From Gemmataceae bacterium (GTDB taxonomy: Bacteria > Planctomycetota > Planctomycetia > Gemmatales > Gemmataceae): a stretch of 64,000 bases of DNA. Made by a program: the position numbers and the translations under genes. This document shows positions 1 through 10,700 of the stretch, in pieces. The number at the start of each line of letters is the position of its first letter. Position 1 is the stretch's first letter. The DNA lies in NCBI GenBank assembly GCA_025055795.1, contig JANWVV010000014.1:17916-81915 (forward strand), read 5' to 3'. Below the pieces are notes generated by a model, which was given only the letters and a program-made list of their open reading frames with translations, had not been told where the DNA came from and ran no database searches.

Positions 1-406
1 CCGCATCCACAACGACATTACCTTTATCGATACCTTTCTCACCCCCGAATTCTGCCGGCAACACAACATGTTCTCGTATGTTTACAACGAACAGGACCGT
101 AACTATGTAATTGAAAGCCGCGAATTCGAGAAAATCAAACAACGCTTGTTGTTCAACCTCACTAATCTGGGTAAGCCCTGGATCTATGTGATTGATGGAA
201 ACCATGGAAATCGTGGCGAACTATTATTGCGTCATGATTATAATGGCGTAGAACTAAAACTAGACGAGGCACGAGACGTCTTGGCCAACATCCAATATAT
301 CTGGACTCGTCCCGTACACTTGGAAACAGTTATTAATGACCAACCGACACTGATCAGCTACGACGGTTCTCACTACACTCAGGAAAAGATTAAAAAACTC
401 TCCTGA
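1..406 (+). CDS. SpoVR family protein, C-terminal part (5' truncated by window edge)
   Basis: The reading frame is open from base 2 and ends in TGA at 404-406, so the gene enters from the left and only about 134 C-terminal residues are seen. The sequence matches the conserved C-terminal part of the SpoVR family: a stretch with FIDTFLTPEFC, then FSYVYNEQDRNYVIESREF, KQRLLFNLTN, YVIDGNHGNRGELLL and IWTRPVHLET. SpoVR proteins are cytoplasmic; in Bacillus the family is linked to spore cortex formation, while in most bacteria it is a stress-associated gene often found with a PrkA-type kinase and a YeaH-type protein. Those partners would be upstream of the window and cannot be checked. No sporulation role should be assumed here. 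Confidence 0.9.
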   Translation, partial: RIHNDITFIDTFLTPEFCRQHNMFSYVYNEQDRNYVIESREFEKIKQRLLFNLTNLGKPWIYVIDGNHGNRGELLLRHDYNGVELKLDEARDVLANIQYIWTRPVHLETVINDQPTLISYDGSHYTQEKIKKLS

Positions 407-547
407 CAATGCAGGTTTGTAGAGGAGAATGGCTCATAAAGATAAAAACCATCGTATTTTCGCAACGGATGCGTACTGTGCGAATATTTATTTGAGGAAG
501 AATGTTGGTGGTAGTAAAGTCCCAGGTAATCCTTTGAAAAAGGATGA

Positions 548-1639
548 TTAGCTCTGCAGGTTTTGGAGCATGGAGCGGAGAGGGATGAGGCGTTGACCAC
601 GAACCTCGTCAATTTTCAGGGCCTTGAGGAAGCGGCGTCGCAACCGGGCTTGTAGCTCGTCGATGGCGGAGGGTGTAGTGCTGGTGAGGGGAATGCAGCC
701 GCCGGCCCGGCGATCATGGCCCCCAGCTCGACCAAGTTCGCCGACGACTTGCTGCAACAGTTCTCCGGCGCGTGCATTTTCAATGGCAGCCCGCACCGAT
801 AGTACAAATTTCTGACCGCAGACGCCACCACATACCGCCCAGTCGACTTTCTCGAAGCGGATCATGAAGTCGACGATCTCCGCGGCATGTTCTGGATGCG
901 GAAGCTCATCCACCCAACTGATGATCAGGCGGTCGTAAATGAACGAGCTTTGCAGGGCCTGGAGCAGGCAGCCGAAGTGGCTTTGTGGCAATCGAGCATT
1001 GCGGATCTGGGCGATGCGGTCTTTATCCGCTAACGGATACAGATATAGCAAGGCTTCGTCGTCGGCGGGACCAGCCTCCCGCGGATAACCAGCCATCTCC
1101 GTTTCGATGCCGTAAAGCAGGGCGGTCGCTACTCGCTCCGGGATGGCTACCTGCTGTTCGATCAGATAACGGGTAATCAGCGTACAGGTAGCTCCGTAGC
1201 GGGTCCGGATGTCCGAGAATGGGACGCCGGTCAGATCGCCTGGTGTGTCGTGGTGGTCGATAACGGCGTACAGGCGGTTGGTGTAGGGTAGCGAATGGCG
1301 GCCGGTGTTCGGCTGGCTGTCCACCATGACGACCGCGTCATTGTCTTGCCATTGAACGGCATCGACAGGTGTCAGGTCCAGTTGAAGGACCTCGACCATG
1401 GCTCGGTTCTCAGCTCGGGCAATGGGACCGTCACGCGTCAGTACCGTTGGTTTATTCAGTCGGGCCTGGACCAGATGGGCTAACCCCAGCATGCTGCCGA
1501 GGCTGTCGGGGTCCGGGTGGACATGCGAGACGAAAACAACTCGTCGTGCAGGCTGCAGGCCGAGTAAAAAGCGATCCGAGCGACGTAACCCCGTACTGCA
1601 TCGGCCACTACAGTCGGGCTCGGCGCTACGACGCGCCAT
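548..1639 (-). CDS. DHH/DHHA1 family phosphoesterase (NrnA-like)
   Basis: About 363 residues. The N-terminal DHH domain has the motif VSHVHPDPDSLGSM near residues 38-50, a VDSQ motif near 107 and the name-giving VIDHHDT near 127-133; the C-terminal DHHA1 part has GGHDRRAGG near 306. This arrangement is that of oligoribonuclease/pAp-phosphatase enzymes, which use two metal ions to degrade nanoRNA or 3'-phosphoadenosine 5'-phosphate in the cytoplasm. Substrate cannot be told from sequence. I chose the ATG at 1637-1639 because GGAGGGAAG lies just upstream; an in-frame start 63 bases earlier is possible. The gene stands alone, converging on the spoVR-like gene. Confidence 0.85.
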   Translation of the reverse strand: MARRSAEPDCSGRCSTGLRRSDRFLLGLQPARRVVFVSHVHPDPDSLGSMLGLAHLVQARLNKPTVLTRDGPIARAENRAMVEVLQLDLTPVDAVQWQDNDAVVMVDSQPNTGRHSLPYTNRLYAVIDHHDTPGDLTGVPFSDIRTRYGATCTLITRYLIEQQVAIPERVATALLYGIETEMAGYPREAGPADDEALLYLYPLADKDRIAQIRNARLPQSHFGCLLQALQSSFIYDRLIISWVDELPHPEHAAEIVDFMIRFEKVDWAVCGGVCGQKFVLSVRAAIENARAGELLQQVVGELGRAGGHDRRAGGCIPLTSTTPSAIDELQARLRRRFLKALKIDEVRGQRLIPLRSMLQNLQS

Positions 1640-2309
1640 AAGTTTTCTTCCCTCCGACTTCCCGGCGATCATCCCTGCCGCTAGTCTCTGCGGGAAGCCC
1701 ACACCTCACCCCTTGCTGCGAGCAGACTTACGTCCACCCTGTGTACCACAATGCCGATCGAGGGGCCACCCCTCGCTTCCTTAGCTCAGCACCGGGGGGG
1801 TGATACAACCGACCTCCGTGACTCTCTGTTCCATTATCTAACCGCTCTCTTACTCCTTGCCAAGCGGATTTATTTGGGGCCTCGGAGGAATTGCTCCGCT
1901 GGCAATACCTGATCCTATTGTGTTCCAATTAATTACAATCAACTGTCAGGAAATCTGACAAAACAAAATCGGCTACTGCGTGTCCAGAGTGTGCACAGGT
2001 TTGTAAAGGTGTCCAATTGACAAAAACCGTGTCCTCTCCCAACGTCAGGAAAGGAGAAGATTGCCAAAAGTTAGGGTCCGGACAGGCAAAGGCAAAGCCG
2101 ACAACGGGGTTACTTACGGACGTGCTCTGTGGTTCCATCTGCGGTTCGGTTAGACTAAACATCAGATGGTGCGGGACCAAAGTTCCATCCAAAACATTAG
2201 CACTGCTGGCAGGCAGGTGAGACTCACCGACAGCAAGGGCGATCCCGCTATCACGCAAGGCGTCAGGCACGTCCAACAGGAATCAGGGTATCCGCGGGAG
2301 GAATGAGCG
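1640..2309. other. Intergenic region, no convincing gene
   Basis: The 670 bases between the divergent phosphoesterase and globin genes should hold both promoters. Open frames here (for example 1929-2276 on the minus strand) match no family I know. A TTGACA at 2016-2021 has no matching -10 box at normal spacing. I see no RNA gene or repeat. Confidence 0.5.
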
Positions 2310-3092
2310 ATGGTACAAGCGACTTACCATAAAGTCTTGGTTGTTTTGGGAGTAGGGTTGTTTGCGGGGGTGGTGGGCAAGGCCTGGGCCGATGACCGTC
2401 CTCTGGAACGTTCGGAGCTGGATCGGCGTATCGTTACCATCGTATACGAAACAGCACTGCTAGGCACGGAGATATACAACAAAGGCAACCACGAAGGATG
2501 CTATCGCCTTTACCAAGGCGCACTGATGGCCTTGGAAAGTGTACTCGATCACCGTCCTCGTCTGCAGCAAATGATACGTGAGAAGATGACCTTGGCTTCC
2601 CGCCTCAAGCCAGACGAGGGCGCCCATGTTCTCCGCGAAGCCCTGGACGAAATCCAAAACACAATTGCCCCTTCGTCTCGACCACCAGACATTAAGCTAC
2701 CCGCTCTCTGGTTTCGCTTAGGCGGCGAAACAGCCATTAAAGCGATTGTTGATGACTTTTTCGATGCTTGTCTGAAGGAGCCAAAAATCAACTTCAGCCG
2801 TGGTGGCAAATACAAAATGGACGCGGCCGAAATCGCCCGGCAGAAACGACTGCTACTGGAACTGTTCAGTCTGCTGACAGGCGGTCCCCTTGAATACAGC
2901 GGTAAACGCAACCTCAAGGAGGCGCACGCTGGCATGCAGATCACCGACGCCGAGTTCGATGCCATGGTCGCCACACTGCGGCAGACACTGGCTAAGTACA
3001 AGGTCGATAAACGCGATGCCGACGAGTTGATCAAACTGTTCGAAGCAACCCGGCCCGTGATCGTTGAAGTTAAGCGATCCAGTAAGGATTAG
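2310..3092 (+). CDS. Exported group 1-like truncated haemoglobin with helical N-terminal extension
   Basis: 260 residues. Residues 1-27 look like a signal peptide ending near KAWA. Residues about 30-125 form a charged, probably helical extension of unknown role. Residues about 132-250 are a group 1 truncated globin: LWFRLGGETAIKAIVDDFF, then QKRLLLELFSLLTGG and KEAHAGMQIT, in which His206 of the HAGM motif is the expected proximal haem ligand. The B10 position, usually Tyr, is Phe151. Such globins bind O2 or NO; the signal sequence would put this one outside the cytoplasm, which is uncommon. GGGAGGAATGAGCG precedes the ATG and supports the start. Monocistronic by context. Confidence 0.82.
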   Translation: MVQATYHKVLVVLGVGLFAGVVGKAWADDRPLERSELDRRIVTIVYETALLGTEIYNKGNHEGCYRLYQGALMALESVLDHRPRLQQMIREKMTLASRLKPDEGAHVLREALDEIQNTIAPSSRPPDIKLPALWFRLGGETAIKAIVDDFFDACLKEPKINFSRGGKYKMDAAEIARQKRLLLELFSLLTGGPLEYSGKRNLKEAHAGMQITDAEFDAMVATLRQTLAKYKVDKRDADELIKLFEATRPVIVEVKRSSKD

Positions 3093-3223
3093 CTCACTAG
3101 TGCTTGGAATTCCCCGTGGTGTACCGCCTATTGCTGGGAGCTAGCCAGAGCTTGGCCGGATCGCTCAGCGGATGGATGTACTTGGCCGAAAGTTAGCTGC
3201 TCCTAGTTAGGTTTTTTCATTGG

Positions 3224-3538
3224 TCAGAACTGATCGAGCCAGAAGTGATTGCCGCGGTAATATTTGAGCGGTGTCCACAGTTCATAGCGCCAGCCGGGTT
3301 CACGGAAGGGGGGATAGGCCATGTAGGCCGGTGGCCGCACATAGGGATGTCCCTTGGGTTCCGGATAGGGAGGGCTCTGCTGCGGCCAGTAGCTATGCGG
3401 GAAGTAATAGTAGGGGTAGTAGAAATACCGCGGCAGCGGCGGCTGATCTGCTGCCTGTAATGTTGAGCCGCTGCCCTGCAAGATCACTACCAAGGCCAGC
3501 AACGCCCAGATCCGACGAAACCATCCCTGTTTCTGCAT
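3224..3538 (-). CDS. Small secreted Tyr/Pro-rich protein
   Basis: 104 residues with a clear signal peptide (basic start, hydrophobic LLALVVILQGSG, cleavage near LQAA at residue 30). The mature part of about 75 residues is rich in Tyr, Pro and Trp (for example YFYYPYYYFPHSYWPQ) and has no cysteine. AGGAGGT lies 7 bases before the ATG. Proteins of this composition are common in planctomycetes and are thought to be cell-surface or matrix components, but no function is established. It converges on the globin gene and is divergent from purB. Confidence 0.7.
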   Translation of the reverse strand: MQKQGWFRRIWALLALVVILQGSGSTLQAADQPPLPRYFYYPYYYFPHSYWPQQSPPYPEPKGHPYVRPPAYMAYPPFREPGWRYELWTPLKYYRGNHFWLDQF

Positions 3539-3793
3539 GATCGTACCTCCTGGTTTTCAGACTCTCCGACAGGCGAGGTCGGACGGCTCTATCGCTAGTA
3601 GTTTAACTGACGATTAACCGAGTGAAGGCTCATTCCAGCCATTCGACGGGAAAAATTCTAAGATAGTCGCTGGGTTGTGCGAGTTCTGTCAGGATGAGCA
3701 GTCAACCGAATCGTATGGTCCAACCCTGGCGAAGGACAATTCAGGTTATTCATTTTTAATCAACCAGGCGGCAATCGAGGTGCTCGGACGATC

Positions 3794-5275
3794 ATGGAAT
3801 CAGTAGCGGCCACGCAGCAAGAGACGTTGTACGACAATCCGCTGATCCGGCGATATGCCTCCCGGGAGATGGCCGAGCGTTGGGGGCCGTTGCGTAAGTT
3901 CCGGACGTGGCGACGTCTGTGGTTATGGCTAGCGGAGGCTCAGGCAGAGTTGGGGCTGCGTGCCGAGGACGGACAAACGCCTCGTATCCGGCCCGAACAA
4001 CTGGCCGCTTTACGCGCGCACCTGGATGACATCGACCTGGAGCGGGCGGCCGCTTACGAGCGGCGTTTCCGCCACGACGTGATGGCGCACATTCATGCCT
4101 TGCGGGATGTGGCTCCGCAAGCGGGCGACATTATCCATTTGGGAGCCACTTCCTGTTATGTGACCGACAACGCTGATCTGATTCTGATACGCGAAAGTCT
4201 GGAGCAATTGTGTCAGCAATTAGCAGCGGTCATGGCCGCTCTGGCCGATTTTGCTCAGCGCTGGAAGGACACGCCGACACTCGGTTTCACTCATTTCCAG
4301 CCGGCCCAACTTACCACGGTGGGCAAACGCGCGTGCTTATGGTTGTACGATCTGGCCTTGGATTTGCACGAACTGGAGCGTCGACACCAGGAATTGCCCT
4401 TTCGGGGGGCCAAAGGCACCACGGGCACACAAGCCAGCTTCCTGGCCCTTTTCCAAGGGGATCATGAAAAAGTGCGTCAACTGGACCGGTTGGTGGCGGC
4501 CAAGGCGGGCTTCCGCAAGGTGGTGCCGGTTAGCGGCCAGACTTACAGCCGTAAAATCGATGCGCAGGTTTTGGACGCGTTGACGGGCCTGGGTCAATCC
4601 CTGCACAAATTCGGCACCGATATCCGGCTGCTGGCTCACCGCCAGGAGTTGGAGGAACCCTTCGAGGCCGAGCAGGTCGGGTCGAGTGCCATGGCCTACA
4701 AGCGCAACCCGATGCGGGCAGAACGCCTATGCTCGTTGGCACGCTTTTTAATGGGCTTATCCCCCTTGGCAGCCCAAACTGCTGCGGTTCAGTGGTTGGA
4801 ACGCACCCTGGACGACAGCGCCATCCGGCGCCTGTATCTGCCTCAGGCTTTTCTGGCTGCTGATGCCTGCTTGCGCCTGGCATTGAACCTGGCACAGGGA
4901 CTGATAGTACAGCCGCAGGTGATCGCTCGCGGGGTACACGAGCAGTTCCCCTACATGTTGACAGAAAATCTCATGATGGCCGCGGTTCAGGCCGGCGCCG
5001 ATCGACAACAAGTGCACGAAGTGGTACGCCGACATAGCCTGAGCGTGGCCGAAAAGGTCAAAACAGGCGAAGGTAGCAGCTGGGAATTACTGGAGCGGTT
5101 GCGGCGAGAAGCCGTCTTTGAAAAGCTTGATTGGGACTATTGGCTGCGGCTGGGACCGCAGGCCCTGGTCGGGCGTGCCCCCCAACAGGTGGAAGAATTC
5201 CTCAAGGAGGAGATCACTCCCCTGTTGCAACGCTACACTCATCGCTTGTGGCAGCAGGCTGAAATTGAGGTTTAG
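3794..5275 (+). CDS. purB: Adenylosuccinate lyase
   Basis: 493 residues, normal for the longer PurB type. It cleaves SAICAR to AICAR and adenylosuccinate to AMP, both releasing fumarate, in the cytoplasm. The fumarase/aspartase superfamily signature GSSAMAYKRNP is at residues 296-306, with the catalytic Ser in its mobile loop; HLGATSCYVTDN near residue 115 and the GFTHFQPAQ stretch near 160 hold further active-site residues. The C-terminal LSVAEKVKTGEG part fits the ADSL_C domain. The start has GAGGTG 13-18 bases upstream. No other pur gene is adjacent. Confidence 0.97.
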   Translation: MESVAATQQETLYDNPLIRRYASREMAERWGPLRKFRTWRRLWLWLAEAQAELGLRAEDGQTPRIRPEQLAALRAHLDDIDLERAAAYERRFRHDVMAHIHALRDVAPQAGDIIHLGATSCYVTDNADLILIRESLEQLCQQLAAVMAALADFAQRWKDTPTLGFTHFQPAQLTTVGKRACLWLYDLALDLHELERRHQELPFRGAKGTTGTQASFLALFQGDHEKVRQLDRLVAAKAGFRKVVPVSGQTYSRKIDAQVLDALTGLGQSLHKFGTDIRLLAHRQELEEPFEAEQVGSSAMAYKRNPMRAERLCSLARFLMGLSPLAAQTAAVQWLERTLDDSAIRRLYLPQAFLAADACLRLALNLAQGLIVQPQVIARGVHEQFPYMLTENLMMAAVQAGADRQQVHEVVRRHSLSVAEKVKTGEGSSWELLERLRREAVFEKLDWDYWLRLGPQALVGRAPQQVEEFLKEEITPLLQRYTHRLWQQAEIEV

Positions 5276-5498
5276 TCACACCGTTGATCATTTAGCAGAG
5301 TTGGTTGGCCCGGTCGGATTGCTACCGCCAGGAACGGCATTTCCGAGGGGTCCAATCCACACGCCTTCGCGGTGAGCCGCTTGACCGGCCTGCATTCCGA
5401 GCCCCACAATGCTTGTAAAGCACTAAGTGTACTAGCAATTGAATCGCACTCCCCGGCTGGAAGGGCACGAGCGGCCACCGGGAAGATCAAGGACCTGT

Positions 5499-6713
5499 AT
5501 GAGACAACGACGCATAGGCCTGTGGTTGATCGGTGCCTGCGGAAGCGTGTCGGGAGCCGCATGCCTGGGGTTGGCCGCTTGGAGCCGAGGCCTCATCCCA
5601 ACAACTGGCCTGGTTTCGACCCTCCCCTCGTTCCAGCATCTGGATCTGGACCCCCCAGACGCATTTGTGGTCGGGGGCCATGAAGTCCGGCAGGCCGATC
5701 TGCTCACCCCTGTTATGGAACTGCACACGCGCTCCCGCGTGTTCGAGCCCGCACTTATCGACGCCTGCCGCTCAGATCTGCAGGCCTGGTCGGCCCATCT
5801 GCGACCGGGGATTCTGTACCGTCCCAACGCAGCCGTGCAGGCCTTGTCCAATCGTCCCGACGTTCGGCGTCTGCGTCATCCGCTGGAAGCATTTCTAGCC
5901 ATCCAGGCCGACTTGCGTGATTTCCAGAATCGTCTGGCGCTCGAGCAGGTGATTGTGGTCAATGCCGCATCGACCGAGCCTCCTTTCCAGCCGGACGACC
6001 GGCACCAGTCATGGGATGTGCTGCGCCGAGCCCTGGAGCACGAGGCGGACCTGCCCCTGCCGACAAGCAGTCTGTATGCCTGTGCCGCCCTGGATTGCGG
6101 CTTTCCTTATGTCAACCTGACCCCCAGTCGCGGGGCCAGCTTGCCGGCCCTGGAAGAATTGGCCTGCCTCCGCCGCGTTCCCCATGCCGGACAGGACCTC
6201 AAAACCGGCGAAACCCTGCTCAAATCTGTCTTAGCGCCGTTGTTTGCCCGGCGGCATCTACGGGTCCTTTCCTGGGTCGGACACAACATCCTGGGCAATC
6301 GGGATGGTTGGATCCTTAACGACCCCGAAAACAAAGCCTCCAAAGTCAAAAGCAAGGATGCTCTCCTGGCTGAACTGCTCGGATATAAGCCACAGAGCCT
6401 GGTGAGCATTGAATACGTCGAATCGCTTGACGACTGGAAGACGGCCTGGGACCACATTCACTTTGAAGGCTTCCTGGGAACAAAAATGACCTTGCAGTTC
6501 ATCTGGCAAGGGTGCGACTCCCTGTTGGCGGCCCCTCTGGTGCTGGATCTGGTGCGCCTGGTGGCCTTGGCCCAACGCTGCGGCGAGGCAGGAGCCTTGC
6601 CTTGGTTGGCCTCTTTTTTCAAAAACCCCTTGGCCGCTACCACGCATGATTTTACCTATCAATTTGCCCTGCTCGAACAGTGGGCCGCAAGGCATCAATC
6701 AAGATCCTCCTGA
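5499..6713 (+). CDS. ino1: Inositol-3-phosphate synthase
   Basis: 404 residues from the ATG at 5499. It converts glucose 6-phosphate to 1D-myo-inositol 3-phosphate with NAD+. The NAD-binding Rossmann start IGLWLIGACGSVSGA is at residues 6-20. Diagnostic family stretches follow: FPYVNLTPSRGAS, HAGQDLKTGETLLKSVLAP, SWVGHNILGNRDG and NDPENKASKVKSKD, which carry the NAD and substrate contacts and catalytic lysines. A TTG start 60 bases upstream is open, but the residues it adds precede the Rossmann strand and look non-conserved; AAGGA upstream of 5499 supports the later start. The product may feed inositol phospholipid or solute synthesis; no neighbour shows which. Confidence 0.92.
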   Translation: MRQRRIGLWLIGACGSVSGAACLGLAAWSRGLIPTTGLVSTLPSFQHLDLDPPDAFVVGGHEVRQADLLTPVMELHTRSRVFEPALIDACRSDLQAWSAHLRPGILYRPNAAVQALSNRPDVRRLRHPLEAFLAIQADLRDFQNRLALEQVIVVNAASTEPPFQPDDRHQSWDVLRRALEHEADLPLPTSSLYACAALDCGFPYVNLTPSRGASLPALEELACLRRVPHAGQDLKTGETLLKSVLAPLFARRHLRVLSWVGHNILGNRDGWILNDPENKASKVKSKDALLAELLGYKPQSLVSIEYVESLDDWKTAWDHIHFEGFLGTKMTLQFIWQGCDSLLAAPLVLDLVRLVALAQRCGEAGALPWLASFFKNPLAATTHDFTYQFALLEQWAARHQSRSS

Positions 6714-6802
6714 AGCGGTCTCGTCGGGGTCGCATTGGGGGCACGGGGACGCGTGTGTGTGAACGGCTCTCTCGGCGACATGCCTGTTGTGCAGTCCGCC
6801 GT

Positions 6803-7489
6803 TCAACGGCGCTGGTATTCTGCGGCTCGCACCAGGAAGTACAGAAGGGTCAGGATAGCCGTCAGGGTGGCAGCCACGTAGGTCAGGGCGGCGGCATTAA
6901 GCACCCGTGCCACGACGGCTTCCTCGGAAGGGTGGATCAGTCCTGTGGCCAACAATTGCTGCCGGGCCCGCCGGGATGCGTCAAATTCCACCGGGAGGTT
7001 GACCAGTTGGAACAGGACTGTCAAGCTGAAGGCGGCAATGCCAATGTAAATCAGTCCCGCCAGGTGCAAAACAAACCCCAACACAATAATGATCCAGGCA
7101 GCCGAACTGCCGAAACTGGCCAGGGGCACCAGAAAGTTGCGGACCACCAGAGGAGCGTACCCTTGGGCATCCTGGAAGGCGTGTCCCGCTTCGTGGGCAG
7201 CAATTCCCAGAGCGGCCAGTGATCGCCCCTCAAATACCTCCGGACTAAGGCGCAACGTTTTCTCTGTGGGTGAATAATGGTCCGACAGTAAGCCGGGTGT
7301 CCCCTCAATGCGGACCTGATTCAAGCCGGCTGATTGTAACAGCACGGCCGCTGCCTCTGCACCACTCAAACCGCTGGATGCCGGGATCCGCGAGGCCTCA
7401 TGATAGGCGCTCATCACGCGCATCTGTGCCCATGCTGCCAGCAGAATACCGGGTAGCAAAAACAGAAAGTACAATGGATCGAAAAACAT
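6803..7489 (-). CDS. YugP-type zinc metallopeptidase, membrane
   Basis: 228 residues. The gluzincin-like motif HEAGH is at residues 99-103, in AAHEAGHAFQDAQGYAPL, which is the hallmark of the Zn_peptidase_2 (YugP) family. There is one membrane segment at residues 4-20, a hydrophobic pair at about 122-165 and another at about 202-222, so the active site probably sits at the membrane surface. Bacillus YugP is poorly characterised and substrates are unknown. GGGAG is 8-12 bases upstream of the ATG. The gene converges on ino1 and is divergent from the big cytochrome gene. Confidence 0.88.
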   Translation of the reverse strand: MFFDPLYFLFLLPGILLAAWAQMRVMSAYHEASRIPASSGLSGAEAAAVLLQSAGLNQVRIEGTPGLLSDHYSPTEKTLRLSPEVFEGRSLAALGIAAHEAGHAFQDAQGYAPLVVRNFLVPLASFGSSAAWIIIVLGFVLHLAGLIYIGIAAFSLTVLFQLVNLPVEFDASRRARQQLLATGLIHPSEEAVVARVLNAAALTYVAATLTAILTLLYFLVRAAEYQRR

Positions 7490-7730
7490 GATCGTTTCTC
7501 CCTTTACCTTGAGATCAAATCGAGACGTTAGATTGTATGCTCGATGTCCCGTTATAAAGCAAGTTCACTGCCAAGCGCATTTTAATTCTCTTTTTGCGAC
7601 CTCTGCCCTGGCCAGTCGTTTGCACCCAGCCGACGGTGGGGAATGTCGAGACTGACCTTATCGTCGTGCGTGTCGGCCCTGATAATTGAAGCAAAGCGTT
7701 ATCTAAGTTCAGACGGGGGTACAGTCAACT

Positions 7731-10700
7731 ATGAGGTACCGACGCAGCGTGATAATCTGGCTCATGGTAGCTGCGACATGGGAACTGGTGGCCCTGGGAT
7801 GGAAGGGAGAGTCAGTTGCGGCCGGTCCTTTGCCGCCGACCGAGGCCCTTGCAAGCTTTCGCGTGGCCGAAGGGTTCCAGGTAGAACTATTTGCTGCTGA
7901 GCCTCTGTTGATGAATCCCACCAGCATCGATGTCGATCATCGCGGGCGTGTCTGGGTGGCCGAGGCCGTCAACTATCGCCGCTACCTTCACAACCAGCCA
8001 TTGCTCCGTAAAGAAGGTGACCGCATCGTGGTATTGCTCGACACCGACGGCGACGGCAGGGCGGATCGAGCCACGACCTTTTACCAGGGGCCGGAGATCA
8101 TCGCTCCGTTGTCCGTATGTGTCATTCCGCAAGCAGATGGAAAAGCACTGCGAGTGCTTGTGGCTCAGTCACCCGACATTCTGGAGTTTTGGGATCGCGA
8201 TGGCGATCTGAAGGCGGACGGTCCGCCAGTACGGTTTCTGAGCGGCTTTGGCGGTTTTGATCATGATCACGGTGTCCATGGTTTACACTTGGGCCCGGAT
8301 GGCCGGCTGTACTTCACCGTCGGCGACAGTGGTGTAGGCAGTGGACGCGATCGACAGGGACGTCCTATTCCTCCCTTGCAAGCCCGGGATGGCCGTGGCC
8401 GCCGATGGGTCAGTAATAGCACCGATTGCCGGGCCGGCACCGTCTGGCGGTGCAACCTCGACGGTACCCATCTGGAACTGATTGCCCACAACTTCCGCAA
8501 CAACTATGAAGCCGGCGTCGATTCCTTCGGCGAAATCTGGCTATCCGACAACGATGATGACGGTAACCAGCAGACACGCATCTGCCTGGTACTGCCCGGG
8601 GGCAACTACGGCTATCATCCGCGTGGGCCCGGACAAAGCCACTGGCACGAGGAGCAGCCGGGGATCGTCCACAAAGTGCTGCGCACCGGCTTTGGCAGCC
8701 CTACGGGTATCTGCTTTTACGAAGGCACGCTTTTTGGTTCTCGGTACCTCGGGGCTTTGTTGCATTGCGATGCCGGTCCACGCGAAGTCCGGGCGTTTTT
8801 CCGCAAACCCAAGGGAGCTGGCTACGAGCTGGACAAACAAATCCTGCTCACCAGCACGGACAATTGGTTCCGTCCCAGCGACGTATGTGTGGCGCCGGAC
8901 GGCAGCATCTTCGTGGCCGACTGGTACGACCGTGGGGTCGGTGGCCACGGCATGGGTGACCCATTCGACGGTCGTATCTACCGCCTGACCCCTAAGGGTC
9001 ACAAGGGGTACACAATCCCCGAAGTTGCCCTGTCAACCGGGGACGGTCTGCGGGCCGCCCTGGCCTCGCCCAACCTGGCCACGCGGCAACTTGCCATCAA
9101 CGTGCTGCAGGCCATGCCACAAGCCGACCGCGATCGTTGGCTTAAGGACGCCCTGACCACCGTCGAGCAACCCCACCTGGCCGCCCGCCTGCTTTGGCAA
9201 TCTAAGCTCCATGGGACCTATCTTCCGCCCGTACCGTTACCTGAGCAAAAACCGCGTCTGGTTAACCCAGCCCTGGAGCGGTTCGAACAGAACCCACAGT
9301 TCCGGGCTATGCTCGCTCGATGGTATCAAGGCCACACACCCCAGGAAATTGAGACGTTCCTGAACGGATACATTCCCCGATGGATTCAGCGGACGCCGCC
9401 CGACCTGGCTTGCGGTCGCGAAGCCGCTGTGTTGCTGCAGTACCTGCCTGCCGAACAGGCCCGGCCCCACTTCTACACTCTGGCCCGATTGCATGACGGA
9501 CAGGACCACTTCTACCGGGCCGCCTTGAATATCGCCTGCGGCATCGATCCGACCCGCCGCGACCTTCTGCTGGCCGACTTTGGCCAGCACTTCCCGCAAT
9601 GGAACGATAGCGTGGCCGACCTGGTCTGGGAATTACGTCCGAAATCGATGTGGCCCCGACTCGGCCAGCTACTGGAAGATCCAAAGCTGAGCATTGCCAA
9701 CAAGGTCCGTGTCCTGGACATTGTGGCGGTCGGCGATGACCGGACCGCTGGCCGGACCCTTGTAGGTATACTCACGTCCAATGTGGCCTTGGAGTTAAAA
9801 CGTCGTGCTCTGGATCATTTACGCCTGCATGGTCCCGGTCGCTGGCAGGATGTATTAACGGGCCCCGAAGGGACCGCTGCCATCGACACCCTCCTAGCAG
9901 AGGAAAGATCACGCCTGCTGGGGGTACAGTTGCTCGCCATTGCTCGTCCGAGCGACGGGGTAACTCGCCTGGCTGCTCTGCTGCATGATCCGGCCACCGC
10001 ACGCGAGGTACGCCAAGAGGCCATCCGGGCCCTGGGGCACTTCCAGCGGGTTACGGCCGTCGAACAGTTACAGGCCGCTTTTGTTTCGTTACAGGACGAG
10101 CAATTACGGGCCGAGATCATCCGTGCCCTTGGCCGCCAAACCAATGGTCCCGCCAAGGACGAGGCCGCCGGACGGGCACTCCAGGCTTTGCAGAAACTGG
10201 TCCGCAATACCAGCGTGACTATGGAACTGCGTCGCCTGGCCCTTGAGGCCCTGGCAGGGACACGACCCGGCACTATCTGGCTACTCGATACTCACCAGAA
10301 AGGGGAACTGCCTCAGGAATTGGTTGCTCCGGCCGGGCGGTTGTTACGCAATTCGCCGTTCCAGGCCGAGCGTAACCGGGCGTTACTGTTGTTTCCGGCC
10401 CCTGGCAAACTCGATCCGAAGAAACTGCCCGCAATCAGCGAGTTGGCCCGCCGTCATGGAGATCCGGCCCGTGGCAAGCAGGTATGGGAGGCCAGCCTGA
10501 ACGGGGCAGCTCAATGTGCCCGCTGCCATGCTATCCGTGGGATCGGCGGACAGGTCGGACCTGACTTGAGTATGATTGGCAAAAAGGCCAGCCGCGAAAA
10601 CCTCTACGAATCGATCTTGTTCCCCTCCAAAGCGATTGCTGACCAGTACGTTGCTCATCAGGTGACCACTACAAGTGAAGTGACCATCACGGGTCTGCTG

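Noticed and set aside
2016..2044. TTGACA as a -35 box for the globin gene
   Set aside because: No -10-like sequence is found at 16-19 bases.
1929..2276. Minus-strand open frame of 115 codons upstream of the globin gene
   Set aside because: No family resemblance, no ribosome site, and it lies where two divergent promoters are needed.
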